64,000 bases of DNA from the NCBI RefSeq assembly GCF_900176255.2, contig NZ_FXEG02000005.1, positions 930,001 to 994,000 of the forward strand, written 5' to 3'. The stretch comes from Mycobacterium ahvazicum. GTDB taxonomy: Bacteria; Actinomycetota; Actinomycetes; Mycobacteriales; Mycobacteriaceae. The notes under the pieces were generated by a model. That model made no database searches, was not told where the DNA came from, and was given only the letters and a program-made list of their open reading frames with translations. Positions 26,224 to 35,464 of the stretch are shown here, one piece after another (the first letter of the stretch is position 1; each line of letters starts with the position of its first letter). The translations under genes were made by a program, and so were the position numbers.

Positions 26224-26249
26224 GCCCGGCGCTCTGGTGAGCGCCGGGC
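26224..26249 (-). terminator. Hairpin between the two His-rich membrane paralogues
   Basis: Perfect 11-bp stem GCCCGGCGCTC / GAGCGCCGGGC with a TGGT loop, downstream of the gene at 26323 in its direction of transcription. Confidence 0.6.
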
Positions 26250-26322
26250 CAGTGCGTGTGAATTAGTGGCCCCCCGGAGTCCTCCTATTACTCCGTGAGC
26301 ATCTGAATGGTTGGGGTCTGGG

Positions 26323-26706
26323 CTACGGCGTGCGAGACGGCGCGACCGAGGACGGAACCTGGCTGGGCCCCGGAGCACCGGGGGTTACGGCCCCGGGTCC
26401 ACCCGGCTGCTGGTTCGCACCGGGCCAACCCGGACCGCCGGGGCCACCCGGACCGCCGAATCGGTGGGGATGCACCATCGCGTGGTGCTTGTGGTGGTGG
26501 CCGTGGCCGTGGTGCCCGGTCGACTTACCGAGCAGGAAGCCGGTGAAGAAGATGACCGCGATGATGAACACGGTCCCGGCGGCGATGGCGACGTAAGCCG
26601 CGGCTTGGAAGACCCTGGGGGTCCGGTGGACGACGACTGGCTCGGCAGGCGCCGGTGCCGTTGCGGTCGAGGACCGCACAGTGGGGGTTTCAGATGTTTC
26701 ACTCAT
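26323..26706 (-). CDS. His-rich, Gly/Pro-rich single-pass membrane protein (paralogue)
   Basis: 127 residues. N-terminal MSETSETPTVRSS, one TM (FQAAAYVAIAAGTVFIIAVIFFTGFLLG), then HHGHGHHHKHH with no Cys, then repeated GGPGGPG and a Pro/Ser tail. Architecture and order match the gene at 25706, so a local duplication is likely. Metal binding is inferred from the His density only. Both genes are expressed right to left, and a hairpin separates them, so they may be independently transcribed. Confidence 0.82.
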   Translation of the reverse strand: MSETSETPTVRSSTATAPAPAEPVVVHRTPRVFQAAAYVAIAAGTVFIIAVIFFTGFLLGKSTGHHGHGHHHKHHAMVHPHRFGGPGGPGGPGWPGANQQPGGPGAVTPGAPGPSQVPSSVAPSRTP

Positions 26707-26906
26707 GAGACAAATGATGCGGGGGTAAACAATGGTTCTGGCTATGCGCTACTTATGTAGCAGCTGTGAGCCGAAACCCCTGCTCAGCGGCTGAAACCGC
26801 CGGTATTCGGTCCCAGCTCGACGCCGAAATGGCCGACCGAGTGGGCGCCCAGCCTCGTCGGCGCCGAATGGGGGAAATGAACCAGTCGTCGCGCGGGCGG
26901 TTCGGC

Positions 26907-28277
26907 TCAGCTGAGTCGGCTGAGCAGGCGTTGTTTCTGCTCGTTGAACTCCTCGTCGGTCAGCAGCCCCGAGTCGCGCAGATCACCGAGTTTGCCCAAA
27001 AGCTCAGCGAATTCACGCATGTCGGAGGCGATACCGCTGATCTGGCCAGCCGCGGCGGACGGGCCCGGCGAGTATGGATGAGCAGCCGCCCCGACACGCT
27101 CACGGCGAGCCGGACTCACCGTGCCGTTGATCGCCTGGCCGGCGATGCTTGCCAGGGTCATCTCACCGAACACGGCAGCCGGGCCGGCGGCGAAGGCTTC
27201 CGGCACGGCGCCCAGGCCGGTCGCCGGCAACGCCAGCGTGGCCAATCGGAGCTGCGGTGCCGCGGTGGTCCAGCCGGGCGGCACCGATAACGCCCCGATC
27301 GTGGCGGCCTGTCCCAACCCTGCCGAGGCCGCCTGGCCGACGGTCCCCAACTGATCGAACCTGCCCAAGATCCGCATCTCGGCACCCGAGATTTGACGGG
27401 TGAGCGCATCCTGGTCGTCGGCGATTTCGCGGCCGGCGGCCTCGATCTCGGTATCGGCTTTCGCGGCGTCGGCCCATGCCCCCGACGCGGTACCCAATTC
27501 GCTCGTCGCGACACCCAGGCTCGCGGGCTCGAAGAACGTCGAAGGCGATATCAGGTCCAGGCTCTGCAGCGCGTCGAAGATTCCCGACGCGGGTGACACC
27601 GCGCCGGCTGTGGAGGTCGGGGACGAAGCAAGCGCCTGCAGCGTCGTGGGCACGTCCGAACTCAATTGCGCCAGCGCCGTCTGGGTCTCGGTGGCGGCCG
27701 ACGTGGCCGTGGTCCGCGCGAGCGCGTCGGCTTGGTCGCTGTACCCGCCCGGGCGGGTACTTTGCGGTGACGGGGTGAACGGAGTCAGCGTCGTCGCGGC
27801 CGCCGACAGCCCGGCATAGCTGTACATCACCGCGGCGTCCTGTGCCCACATCTCGGCGTAGCCGGTCTCGGTGACGGCGATCGCCGGGGTGTTCTGCCCG
27901 AAAATGTTCGTCGCCACCAGCGCCTTCAGCGTGCTGCGGTTTGCCGCGATCACCGGCGGGGGCACCACCGCCGCAAACGCCACCTCGTACGCGGCCGCAG
28001 CCGCTTTGGCCTGACTGGCGGCCTGCTCGGCCTGGCCGGCAGCGCTGCGCATCCAAGCCACATAGGGAGCAGCAGCGGCCGCCATCGACGCGGATGCCAG
28101 ACCCAGCCAGGGCCCGGCAACCAGCCCGGCGATCACCGATGTGTAACCCGCCGCCGCCATGTGCAACTCAGCGGCCAGCTCGTCCCAGGCCGCCGCAGCG
28201 GCCAGCAGCGAGCCCGCTCCAGGGCCGGCATACAACTGGCCAGAGTTGAATTCTGGCGGAATTGTTGCGAAATCCAT
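26907..28277 (-). CDS. PPE-family protein (SVP type) with a C-terminal SHOCT-like domain
   Basis: 456 residues. The PPE domain (1-175) has the PPE motif (MDFATIPPEFNSGQLYAGPGAGS) and the WxG-type turn (GPWLGLAS). The middle region carries the SVP-subfamily signature GALSVPPGWTTAAPQL. The last 32 residues (KLGDLRDSGLLTDEEFNEQKQRLLSRL) match the short SHOCT pattern, which is not a usual PPE ending. PPE proteins are exported by type VII secretion; no PE or esx partner is adjacent. ATG at 28277 has AGGAGG upstream. It is divergent from a second PPE gene. Confidence 0.93.
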   Translation of the reverse strand: MDFATIPPEFNSGQLYAGPGAGSLLAAAAAWDELAAELHMAAAGYTSVIAGLVAGPWLGLASASMAAAAAPYVAWMRSAAGQAEQAASQAKAAAAAYEVAFAAVVPPPVIAANRSTLKALVATNIFGQNTPAIAVTETGYAEMWAQDAAVMYSYAGLSAAATTLTPFTPSPQSTRPGGYSDQADALARTTATSAATETQTALAQLSSDVPTTLQALASSPTSTAGAVSPASGIFDALQSLDLISPSTFFEPASLGVATSELGTASGAWADAAKADTEIEAAGREIADDQDALTRQISGAEMRILGRFDQLGTVGQAASAGLGQAATIGALSVPPGWTTAAPQLRLATLALPATGLGAVPEAFAAGPAAVFGEMTLASIAGQAINGTVSPARRERVGAAAHPYSPGPSAAAGQISGIASDMREFAELLGKLGDLRDSGLLTDEEFNEQKQRLLSRLS

Positions 28278-28368
28278 TGCTGCACAACCTCCTAGCGCGG
28301 CGATCAGATGGACGGCGTACGGCCCTCTTCGCTGTATTAGTGCACAACAGGCACCAGTCCGCAGATCT

Positions 28369-28434
28369 CGCAAGCGTTCCGGGTCTGGGGCCACGGCGCC
28401 CGGCTGGCTCCAGCCGGGCCAGGCAACGCTTGCG
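28369..28434. other. Large nested stem-loop in the divergent PPE promoter region
   Basis: The outer arms CGCAAGCGTT (28369-28378) and AACGCTTGCG (28425-28434) are a perfect 10-bp inverted repeat. Inside it, GCCCGGCTG / CAGCCGGGC (28398-28419) forms a 9-bp stem with a GCTC loop. The element is centred in the 274-nt spacer between two divergent PPE genes. It could terminate an antisense or small RNA, or be a remnant of a small repeat element. Confidence 0.6.
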
Positions 28435-28551
28435 GCGCACCACGGTTTTCGGGCTTCAGCGGGGGATCACCGCGCGTTCACCTCAGCCTTATTAGACACA
28501 CGTTAGGGTGCCGAGCAAACGGTCGCTCTTAGCTCAAAAAAGGGATAAGGC

Positions 28552-29796
28552 ATGGACTTTGGTTTGCTGCCGCCGGAGGTCAACTCGGGACTGATGTACA
28601 CCGGGCCCGGCTCGGGGCCAATGCTGGCGGCGGCGGCGAACTGGGCGGCGGTGGCCGCACAGCTGGAGTCCGCCGCCGGCGGCTACTCATCGGAGATCGC
28701 CGCGCTGAGCGGGCGGTGGTCGGGCCCCTCGTCGATGAGGATGGTCGCCGCGGCGCCCCGCCAAGTGACGTGGCTACACGTCAGTGCCGCGCAGGCTGCA
28801 CAGACCGCCGCCCGGGCGTACGCCGCGGCAGCCGCCTACGAGGTCGCGTTCAGTATGACGGTGCCCCCGCCGGTCATCGTGGAGAACCGGATGCGGCTGA
28901 TGGTGCTGGTCGCGTCGAACTTCTTCGGGCAGAACACCCCATCGATCGCGGCGACCGAAGCGCAGTATATGCAGATGTGGAGCCAGGACGCCGCGGCCAT
29001 GTACGGCTATGCCGCCGCGTCCGAAACCGCCGGCACCCTGGAAGCTTTCGCCGAACCATCGCAGACCACCAACCCGAACGGCCAGGCCGACGCGGCCGCG
29101 CGGGCCGCTGCCGACGCAACCAGCGGCCGCGCGCAATCCTCGATCCAACTGGCTTCGTCGCAGGCGACTCAGGTCGCCTCGACCAACGTCCCTGTTGGTG
29201 ATACCGTGACCGCGCCGGCCGGCAGCACCGTGACCCTGGAACCGGGCTCTGACGCCTACATCAGCAGCGGCAGTGTGACCGCTACACCCGGCACCGCGGT
29301 CGGCAGCGAATCCTCGATCATCCTCAACGCCGGTAGCAGCATCATCCTCAATTTCGACAGCGGCGCCATCACGTCGGACGGCGTCGTCTACCCCGCGGGT
29401 GCCACACTGACCGCCGGCGCCAATCCCGTCACGCTCGCCCCGGTCGCCGCCGGTCAGGCCGTCGAAGGCACGGTTGTCAGTGGCTCGGTAACCGTCCCAG
29501 GTAATGCCTCAGCGCTCAGTGTTGTCGCAGCCGTCGGCAATTCGGCCGTTACCGTCACGGTCGACGCAGGTGGCGCCACCATCACCAACCTGCAAGGCGT
29601 CGTTTCCATCACCACCACCCCGATCGCCAGCGTCTCGTCGAGCAGCGTCGGGGCGGCACCCGCGGCAGCGGCCACGCCGGGCCCGGCCGGGACGGCGGGG
29701 ATCCAACCGCAGCTCAACCCGGCGGGACTCGCGGAATGGGTTCGGGGCATCTCCGGTGCCGACCTTGCCGCGGGTCTCGCCGAGGCGGCCGGCTGA
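28552..29796 (+). CDS. PPE-family protein with beta-repeat C-terminus
   Basis: 414 residues. The first 165 form a standard PPE domain (MDFGLLPPEVNSGLMYTGPGSGPML, W-S-G turn, FFGQNTPSIAATEAQYMQMW). After a linker, about 215-365 is Gly/Ser/Thr/Val-rich with short beta-strand-like repeats (TVTLEPGSDAYI, SSIILNAGSSIILNFDSG, VVSGSVTVPG), unlike SVP or PPW tails. It may form a beta-helix or beta-sandwich. Ribosome site GGGATAAGG. It ends 4 nt from a convergent DUF4185 gene. Confidence 0.92.
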   Translation: MDFGLLPPEVNSGLMYTGPGSGPMLAAAANWAAVAAQLESAAGGYSSEIAALSGRWSGPSSMRMVAAAPRQVTWLHVSAAQAAQTAARAYAAAAAYEVAFSMTVPPPVIVENRMRLMVLVASNFFGQNTPSIAATEAQYMQMWSQDAAAMYGYAAASETAGTLEAFAEPSQTTNPNGQADAAARAAADATSGRAQSSIQLASSQATQVASTNVPVGDTVTAPAGSTVTLEPGSDAYISSGSVTATPGTAVGSESSIILNAGSSIILNFDSGAITSDGVVYPAGATLTAGANPVTLAPVAAGQAVEGTVVSGSVTVPGNASALSVVAAVGNSAVTVTVDAGGATITNLQGVVSITTTPIASVSSSSVGAAPAAAATPGPAGTAGIQPQLNPAGLAEWVRGISGADLAAGLAEAAG

Positions 29797-29800
29797 GGAC

Positions 29801-30931
29801 CTATTCCGGTTTGAACGGGTTCACCGCGAACTGGATCACCCGATACGGCGCGGACACCCGCGCGCGAGTGTCCCACTGGCTGACGAAGATTCGCAGCTCG
29901 TCGAGCGTGGAACCAGGCGATATGTAGCCGCCATATGGTTGCGCGAGCCGGTTGTCGGACGGCGGCGGCAGGCTCTCCGCCGGCTCGGGCCATTCGTCGT
30001 GCTGTACGACCGTGGTCACCGGCGCCTCGCCCAGCGACGTCGGGTCGTTGGCCACCCGGACCTCCATGTTGCCGTTGCTGGCGTTGAAGTAGGACAGCAC
30101 TGTTTTTCCGTCGATCTGCCGGACGGACATCTCCCCTACCTGGTCGGGCCACAGCGGCGTCGGCGCCTTGTTCCAACCGCCGGTGGACCCGGCCGCCCAG
30201 CCCTGCCATCGCGAACGGTCCGTAAAGTTCTGCGGCGCAACCCGATACAGCACCACCGACTGACTGCGGGTGAAGCTGTTGGCCACGATATACACCCAGC
30301 CACTGGGCGAGTCACCGGTCGGAATCGGGTCGTAATACCCGCTGATCTGGGTCTGCGAACCACCCTGATAGGTGGCGTCGCGCTTCGACCCGGCTACTGT
30401 CTGCCATCCCCCGCGCGCCGCTTCGGCTACCACCAACCGAGAGTTCTGCGGCTTGAGATCCTTTGTCGTGGTGACCATCAGGTAGTTACGCCGGTTGATC
30501 TGCACGACTCCGGCGGGCAGTTGCGAATCCCCCGAAGGCGTTGGGTCGGCCAGCAGCGGCTTGGTGGTTCCGGTGACGCCGGTGTAGCGCACCCCGGCGG
30601 GATCGTCGACCGACGACGTGTCGACATGCAGCGCGATCGGCGCGTACCAGCCGCCGAACCCCACGCCCTGCCCGGCGAAGCTATCGCCGCAGACCTGCAG
30701 CAGTTCGGTCGGAAACTCCAGGAATTCGCAGAGATCAGTGGCGCCGACACCGTAATCGCCTGTAGGAGTGCCGGTTCCGGCCGTCGGACCCATTCGCAAC
30801 ACCTGGCCGGGCGCCAATGGCTGCACTATCGGCTGCGGGACAGGCGCCGGAGGATCGGCGCGTGCGATCGAAACAGCTTGCGGCCCAAGCAAAAACAGCG
30901 CAGTGAGCAGCGATACCCGCGCGCCGCTCAC
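29801..30931 (-). CDS. Secreted DUF4185 domain protein (Rv3707c-like)
   Basis: 376 residues. A signal peptide (SLLTALFLLGPQAVSIARA) is followed by a proline-rich linker and a five-bladed beta-propeller-like DUF4185 domain. The repeated motif pairs support this: LPAGVVQINRRNYLMVT, WVYIVANSFTRSQSVVLYRV, KTVLSYFNASNGNMEVRV and GGYISPGSTLDELRIFVSQWDT. Substrate unknown; it presumably acts outside the membrane. The start is uncertain: GTG at 30931 gives a clean signal peptide, while the frame to 31099 is asd shadow. It lies 7 nt after asd on the same strand. Confidence 0.85.
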   Translation of the reverse strand: MSGARVSLLTALFLLGPQAVSIARADPPAPVPQPIVQPLAPGQVLRMGPTAGTGTPTGDYGVGATDLCEFLEFPTELLQVCGDSFAGQGVGFGGWYAPIALHVDTSSVDDPAGVRYTGVTGTTKPLLADPTPSGDSQLPAGVVQINRRNYLMVTTTKDLKPQNSRLVVAEAARGGWQTVAGSKRDATYQGGSQTQISGYYDPIPTGDSPSGWVYIVANSFTRSQSVVLYRVAPQNFTDRSRWQGWAAGSTGGWNKAPTPLWPDQVGEMSVRQIDGKTVLSYFNASNGNMEVRVANDPTSLGEAPVTTVVQHDEWPEPAESLPPPSDNRLAQPYGGYISPGSTLDELRIFVSQWDTRARVSAPYRVIQFAVNPFKPE

Positions 30932-30938
30932 CCGCGGG

Positions 30939-31985
30939 TCACAGCTGCGCGGCGAGCAGCTCGGCGATCTGAATGGTGTTGAGCGCAGCCCCCTTGCGCA
31001 GGTTGTCCCCCGAGACGAACAGCGCCAGACCACGCCCGTCGGGCACCCCGGGGTCGTGGCGAATCCGGCCCACCAACGAGTCGTCGACGCCCGCGGCATC
31101 CAAAGCTGTTGGCACGTCGACCACTTTCACCCCAGGGGCGGCGCTGAGCAATTCTCGGGCCCGCTCGGGTGAGAGGGGCCGGGCGAACTCGGCGTTGATC
31201 GACAGGGAGTGACCGGTGAACACCGGAACCCGCACGCAGGTCCCGCTCACCAGCAGATCGGGAATGCCGAGAATCTTGCGGCTCTCGTGCCGTAGCTTCT
31301 GGTCCTCGTCGGTCTCCCCGGAACCGTCGTCCACCAACGAACCGGCCAGCGGCAGCACGTTGAAGGCGATCGGCGCGACATAGGTCTTCGGCGCCGGAAA
31401 CTGCAGCGCATGACCATGGTGCACCAGCTGCTCGGCGTCGTCGATCACCGCGCGTGCCTGCGTCGCCAGCTCCTCGACACCGGCCAACCCGCTGCCGGAT
31501 ACCGCCTGGTAGCTCGACACCACCAGGCGCTGCAACCCAGCTTCCTCGTGCAGCGGCATCAGCACCGGCATCGCGGCCATCGTGGTGCAGTTCGGGTTGG
31601 CGATGATGCCCTTCGGCCGGTTGGCCGCATCGCGTGCGAAGTTCACCTCGGAGACCACCAACGGCACCTCGGGGTCCTTGCGCCAGGCCGACGAGTTGTC
31701 GATCACGGTCACCCCGGCCGCGGCGAACCGCGGGGCCTGCACCAGCGACATCGTCTTGCCGGCCGAGAAAAGCGCGATGTCCAGGCCGCTCGGATCCGCC
31801 GTCGCGGCGTCCTCGACCTCGATCTCCTGGCCGCGGAATTCCAGCTTGCGGCCCTGCGAGCGGGCGGACGCGAAGAACCGCACCGTGCTCGCCGGGAAGT
31901 CGCGCTCGTCCAGCAGGCTGCGCATCACCTGGCCCACCTGGCCGGTGGCGCCCACTACACCAATTGCGAGCCTATCGGCGCCCAT
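30939..31985 (-). CDS. asd: Aspartate-semialdehyde dehydrogenase
   Basis: 348 residues. The NADP-binding loop is IGVVGATGQVGQVM (8-21), and the catalytic Cys133 is in IANPNCTTMAAMP. The substrate-binding Arg and acid-base His are in RVPVFTGHSLSIN. It reduces aspartyl phosphate to the semialdehyde for Lys/DAP, Met and Thr synthesis. The ATG at 31985 is 2 nt after the ask stop, so this is an ask-asd operon as in other mycobacteria. Confidence 0.97.
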   Translation of the reverse strand: MGADRLAIGVVGATGQVGQVMRSLLDERDFPASTVRFFASARSQGRKLEFRGQEIEVEDAATADPSGLDIALFSAGKTMSLVQAPRFAAAGVTVIDNSSAWRKDPEVPLVVSEVNFARDAANRPKGIIANPNCTTMAAMPVLMPLHEEAGLQRLVVSSYQAVSGSGLAGVEELATQARAVIDDAEQLVHHGHALQFPAPKTYVAPIAFNVLPLAGSLVDDGSGETDEDQKLRHESRKILGIPDLLVSGTCVRVPVFTGHSLSINAEFARPLSPERARELLSAAPGVKVVDVPTALDAAGVDDSLVGRIRHDPGVPDGRGLALFVSGDNLRKGAALNTIQIAELLAAQL

Positions 31986-31987
31986 AT

Positions 31988-33253
<1,266 letters not shown>

Positions 33254-33408
33254 TGTTTTCCTGCCTGCCCTTCCGCACCCACAGACGTGGTTCAAGTTCA
33301 CAACAGGATACGTGGCGGCGCATCTTGTTTTTAGACCCGCTGGCGGGTGCCGCAGCCTGCGGTTTTGGGTTCGATTGGGCGTAGTTTTCGCCTGGGCACC
33401 GATCGCGG

Positions 33409-33414
33409 TAGAGT
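33409..33414 (+). promoter_or_regulatory. Candidate -10 element for the leuA leader transcript
   Basis: TAGAGT ends 7 nt before the GTG of the leader peptide, so transcription would start at or next to that GTG and the leader would be translated leaderless. Confidence 0.45.
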
Positions 33415-33421
33415 TCACAGC

Positions 33422-33463
33422 GTGCAGCGGGTGCTCCTTCTCGGACGCCGCGACGGGGTCTGA
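33422..33463 (+). CDS. leuA leader peptide with three consecutive Leu codons
   Basis: A 13-codon frame, GTG to TGA, reading VQRVLLLGRRDGV. The run CTC CTT CTC is what a leucine-sensing attenuator leader requires. It ends inside the first of several competing hairpins ahead of leuA (33457-33527), so ribosome stalling at the Leu codons would change RNA pairing. Not in any long frame and not expected by chance at this position, but expression is inferred. Confidence 0.65.
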   Translation: MQRVLLLGRRDGV

Positions 33464-33527
33464 TCCAGACCGGCTTCCCGTCGCGGGTGTTCGCGATGCG
33501 CCGGTCTGAAGTCCCTTCTGACACCCG
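33457..33527 (+). promoter_or_regulatory. Leucine attenuator-like RNA structure upstream of leuA
   Basis: There are three overlapping pairings. GGTCTG (33457) pairs with CAGACC (33466). CAGACCGGC (33466-33474) pairs instead with GCCGGTCTG (33500-33508). CGGGTGT (33484-33490) pairs with ACACCCG (33521-33527), whose end abuts the GGAG ribosome site of leuA. The second stem encloses one arm of the third, so they are alternatives. No U-tract is present, so control may act on translation initiation or by factor-dependent termination. Confidence 0.65.
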
Positions 33528-33538
33528 GAGCAATAACC

Positions 33539-35464
33539 GTGACCAACTTTTCGCAGCCCGCCAACCCGGACGCATACACCTCAGCCCGCACCGTGACGAA
33601 GCCCGCGGGCCCGATCCGACCCGATCAGCCCGCGTGGAATCCGCAGCGCGGCTCGTCGATGCCGGTCAACCGATACCGCCCCTTCGCTGACGAGGTGGAG
33701 GCCATCCGGCTCGCCGACCGCACCTGGCCCGACCGCGTCACCAGCCAGGCACCGCTGTGGTGCGCGGTGGATCTGCGCGATGGCAACCAGGCACTGATCG
33801 ACCCGATGAGCCCGGCCCGCAAACGCCGCATGTTCGACCTACTGGTTGCCATGGGCTACAAGGAGATTGAAGTCGGGTTCCCGTCGGCCAGCCAAACCGA
33901 CTTCGACTTCGTGCGCGAGATCATCACCGACGGCGCGATTCCCGACGACGTCACCATCCAGGTGCTGACGCAATGCCGTCCGGAACTGATCGAGCGCACC
34001 TTCGAGGCGTGCCGCGGCGTGCACCGCGCGATCGTGCACTTCTACAACTCGACGTCAATCCTGCAGCGCCGCGTGGTATTTCGCGCCGACCGCGCCGCGG
34101 TACAGGCCATCGCCACCGACGGCGCGCGCAAGTGCGTCGAAGAGGCGGCCAAATACCCGGACACGCGATGGCGCTTCGAATACTCGCCGGAGTCCTACAC
34201 CGGAACGGAATTGGAGTACGCCAAGCAGGTCTGCGACGCCGTCGGCGAAATCATCGCGCCGACGCCGGAGCACCCGATCATCTTCAATCTGCCCGCCACC
34301 GTGGAGATGGCGACACCCAACGTCTACGCCGACTCGATCGAGTGGATGAGCCGAAACCTGGCCAACCGGGAGTCGGTGATTCTGAGCCTGCATCCGCACA
34401 ACGACCGCGGAACCGCCGTGGCGGCAGCCGAATTGGGCTACCAGGCGGGTGCCGACCGGATCGAGGGCTGCCTGTTCGGCAATGGTGAGCGCACCGGAAA
34501 CGTGTGCCTGGTGACGCTGGGGCTGAACCTGTTCTCCCGCGGTGTGGACCCGCAGATCGACTTCTCCAACATCGACGAGATCCGCCGCACGGTCGAGTAC
34601 TGCAACCAGCTGCCGGTGCACGAGCGGCACCCCTACGGCGGCGATCTGGTCTACACCGCGTTCTCGGGCAGCCACCAGGACGCCATCAACAAGGGCCTGG
34701 ACCAGATGAAGGCGGACGCCGACGCCGCGGACACCGACGTCGAGGACATGCTCTGGCAGGTGCCGTATCTGCCGATCGACCCGCGCGATGTCGGGCGCAC
34801 CTACGAGGCGGTGATCCGGGTCAACTCGCAGTCCGGCAAGGGCGGGGTGGCCTACATCATGAAGGCCGACCACGGCCTGGCCCTGCCGCGGCGGCTGCAG
34901 ATCGAGTTCTCGCAGGTGATCCAGAAGATCGCTGATGGCGAGGGTGGTGAGGTGTCGCCGAAGGAGATGTGGGACGCGTTCTCCGAGGAGTACCTGGCGC
35001 CGATCCTGCCGCTGGAACGGATCAAGCAGCGCGTCGACGCCTCGGAGGAAGACGGCGGCACCACCCGGATCGCCGCGACCGTCAAGATCAACGGGGCGGA
35101 GACCGAGATCACCGGTGCCGGCAACGGTCCGCTCGCCGCGTTCGTCCACGCGCTGGGCGATGTCGGGTTCGACGTCGCCGTCCTCGACTACTCCGAACAC
35201 GCGATGAGCTCCGGCGACGACGCGCAGGCCGCGGCGTATGTGGAGGCGTCGGTGGTCATGCCGATCGCGAGCGCGGCGCAGCCGGGGGAAGCGGGTCGGC
35301 ATGCAAACGCCATGCCGATCGCGAGCGCGGCGCAGCCGGGGGAAGCGGGTCGGCATGCAAACGGCGAGCGCCGCACGGTGTGGGGGGTTGGCATCGCGCC
35401 GTCGATCACCACCGCGTCGCTGCGTGCTGTGGTGTCTGCGGTCAACCGCGCATCGCGCGGCTGA
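33539..35464 (+). CDS. leuA: 2-isopropylmalate synthase
   Basis: 641 residues. The catalytic TIM barrel has DLRDGNQALIDPM (metal Asp and Arg), HFYNSTS, FEYSPESYTGTE and SLHPHNDRGTAVAAAELG (metal His pair). The C-terminal leucine-feedback domain is at about 490-641. It condenses acetyl-CoA with 2-oxoisovalerate in leucine synthesis. Between the barrel and the end lies a two-copy 18-residue repeat (codons 574-609), as in the tandem-repeat-bearing LeuA of M. tuberculosis. GTG start with GGAG upstream. Its 3' end overlaps the convergent marR-type gene by 23 nt. Confidence 0.97.
   Translation: MTNFSQPANPDAYTSARTVTKPAGPIRPDQPAWNPQRGSSMPVNRYRPFADEVEAIRLADRTWPDRVTSQAPLWCAVDLRDGNQALIDPMSPARKRRMFDLLVAMGYKEIEVGFPSASQTDFDFVREIITDGAIPDDVTIQVLTQCRPELIERTFEACRGVHRAIVHFYNSTSILQRRVVFRADRAAVQAIATDGARKCVEEAAKYPDTRWRFEYSPESYTGTELEYAKQVCDAVGEIIAPTPEHPIIFNLPATVEMATPNVYADSIEWMSRNLANRESVILSLHPHNDRGTAVAAAELGYQAGADRIEGCLFGNGERTGNVCLVTLGLNLFSRGVDPQIDFSNIDEIRRTVEYCNQLPVHERHPYGGDLVYTAFSGSHQDAINKGLDQMKADADAADTDVEDMLWQVPYLPIDPRDVGRTYEAVIRVNSQSGKGGVAYIMKADHGLALPRRLQIEFSQVIQKIADGEGGEVSPKEMWDAFSEEYLAPILPLERIKQRVDASEEDGGTTRIAATVKINGAETEITGAGNGPLAAFVHALGDVGFDVAVLDYSEHAMSSGDDAQAAAYVEASVVMPIASAAQPGEAGRHANAMPIASAAQPGEAGRHANGERRTVWGVGIAPSITTASLRAVVSAVNRASRG
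35258..35365 (+). repeat. Two tandem 54-bp repeats inside leuA (VNTR)
   Basis: Units 35258-35311 and 35312-35365 are identical except for the last codon and encode MPIASAAQPGEAGRHAN plus Ala or Gly. M. tuberculosis has a known polymorphic repeat of similar peptide at this place in leuA; its unit is 57 bp (19 residues) against 54 bp (18 residues) here. Confidence 0.95.

Noticed and set aside
35258..35365. The leuA repeat as a frameshift or assembly duplication
   Set aside because: It is an exact multiple of three, in frame, and corresponds to a known variable repeat position in leuA of M. tuberculosis.
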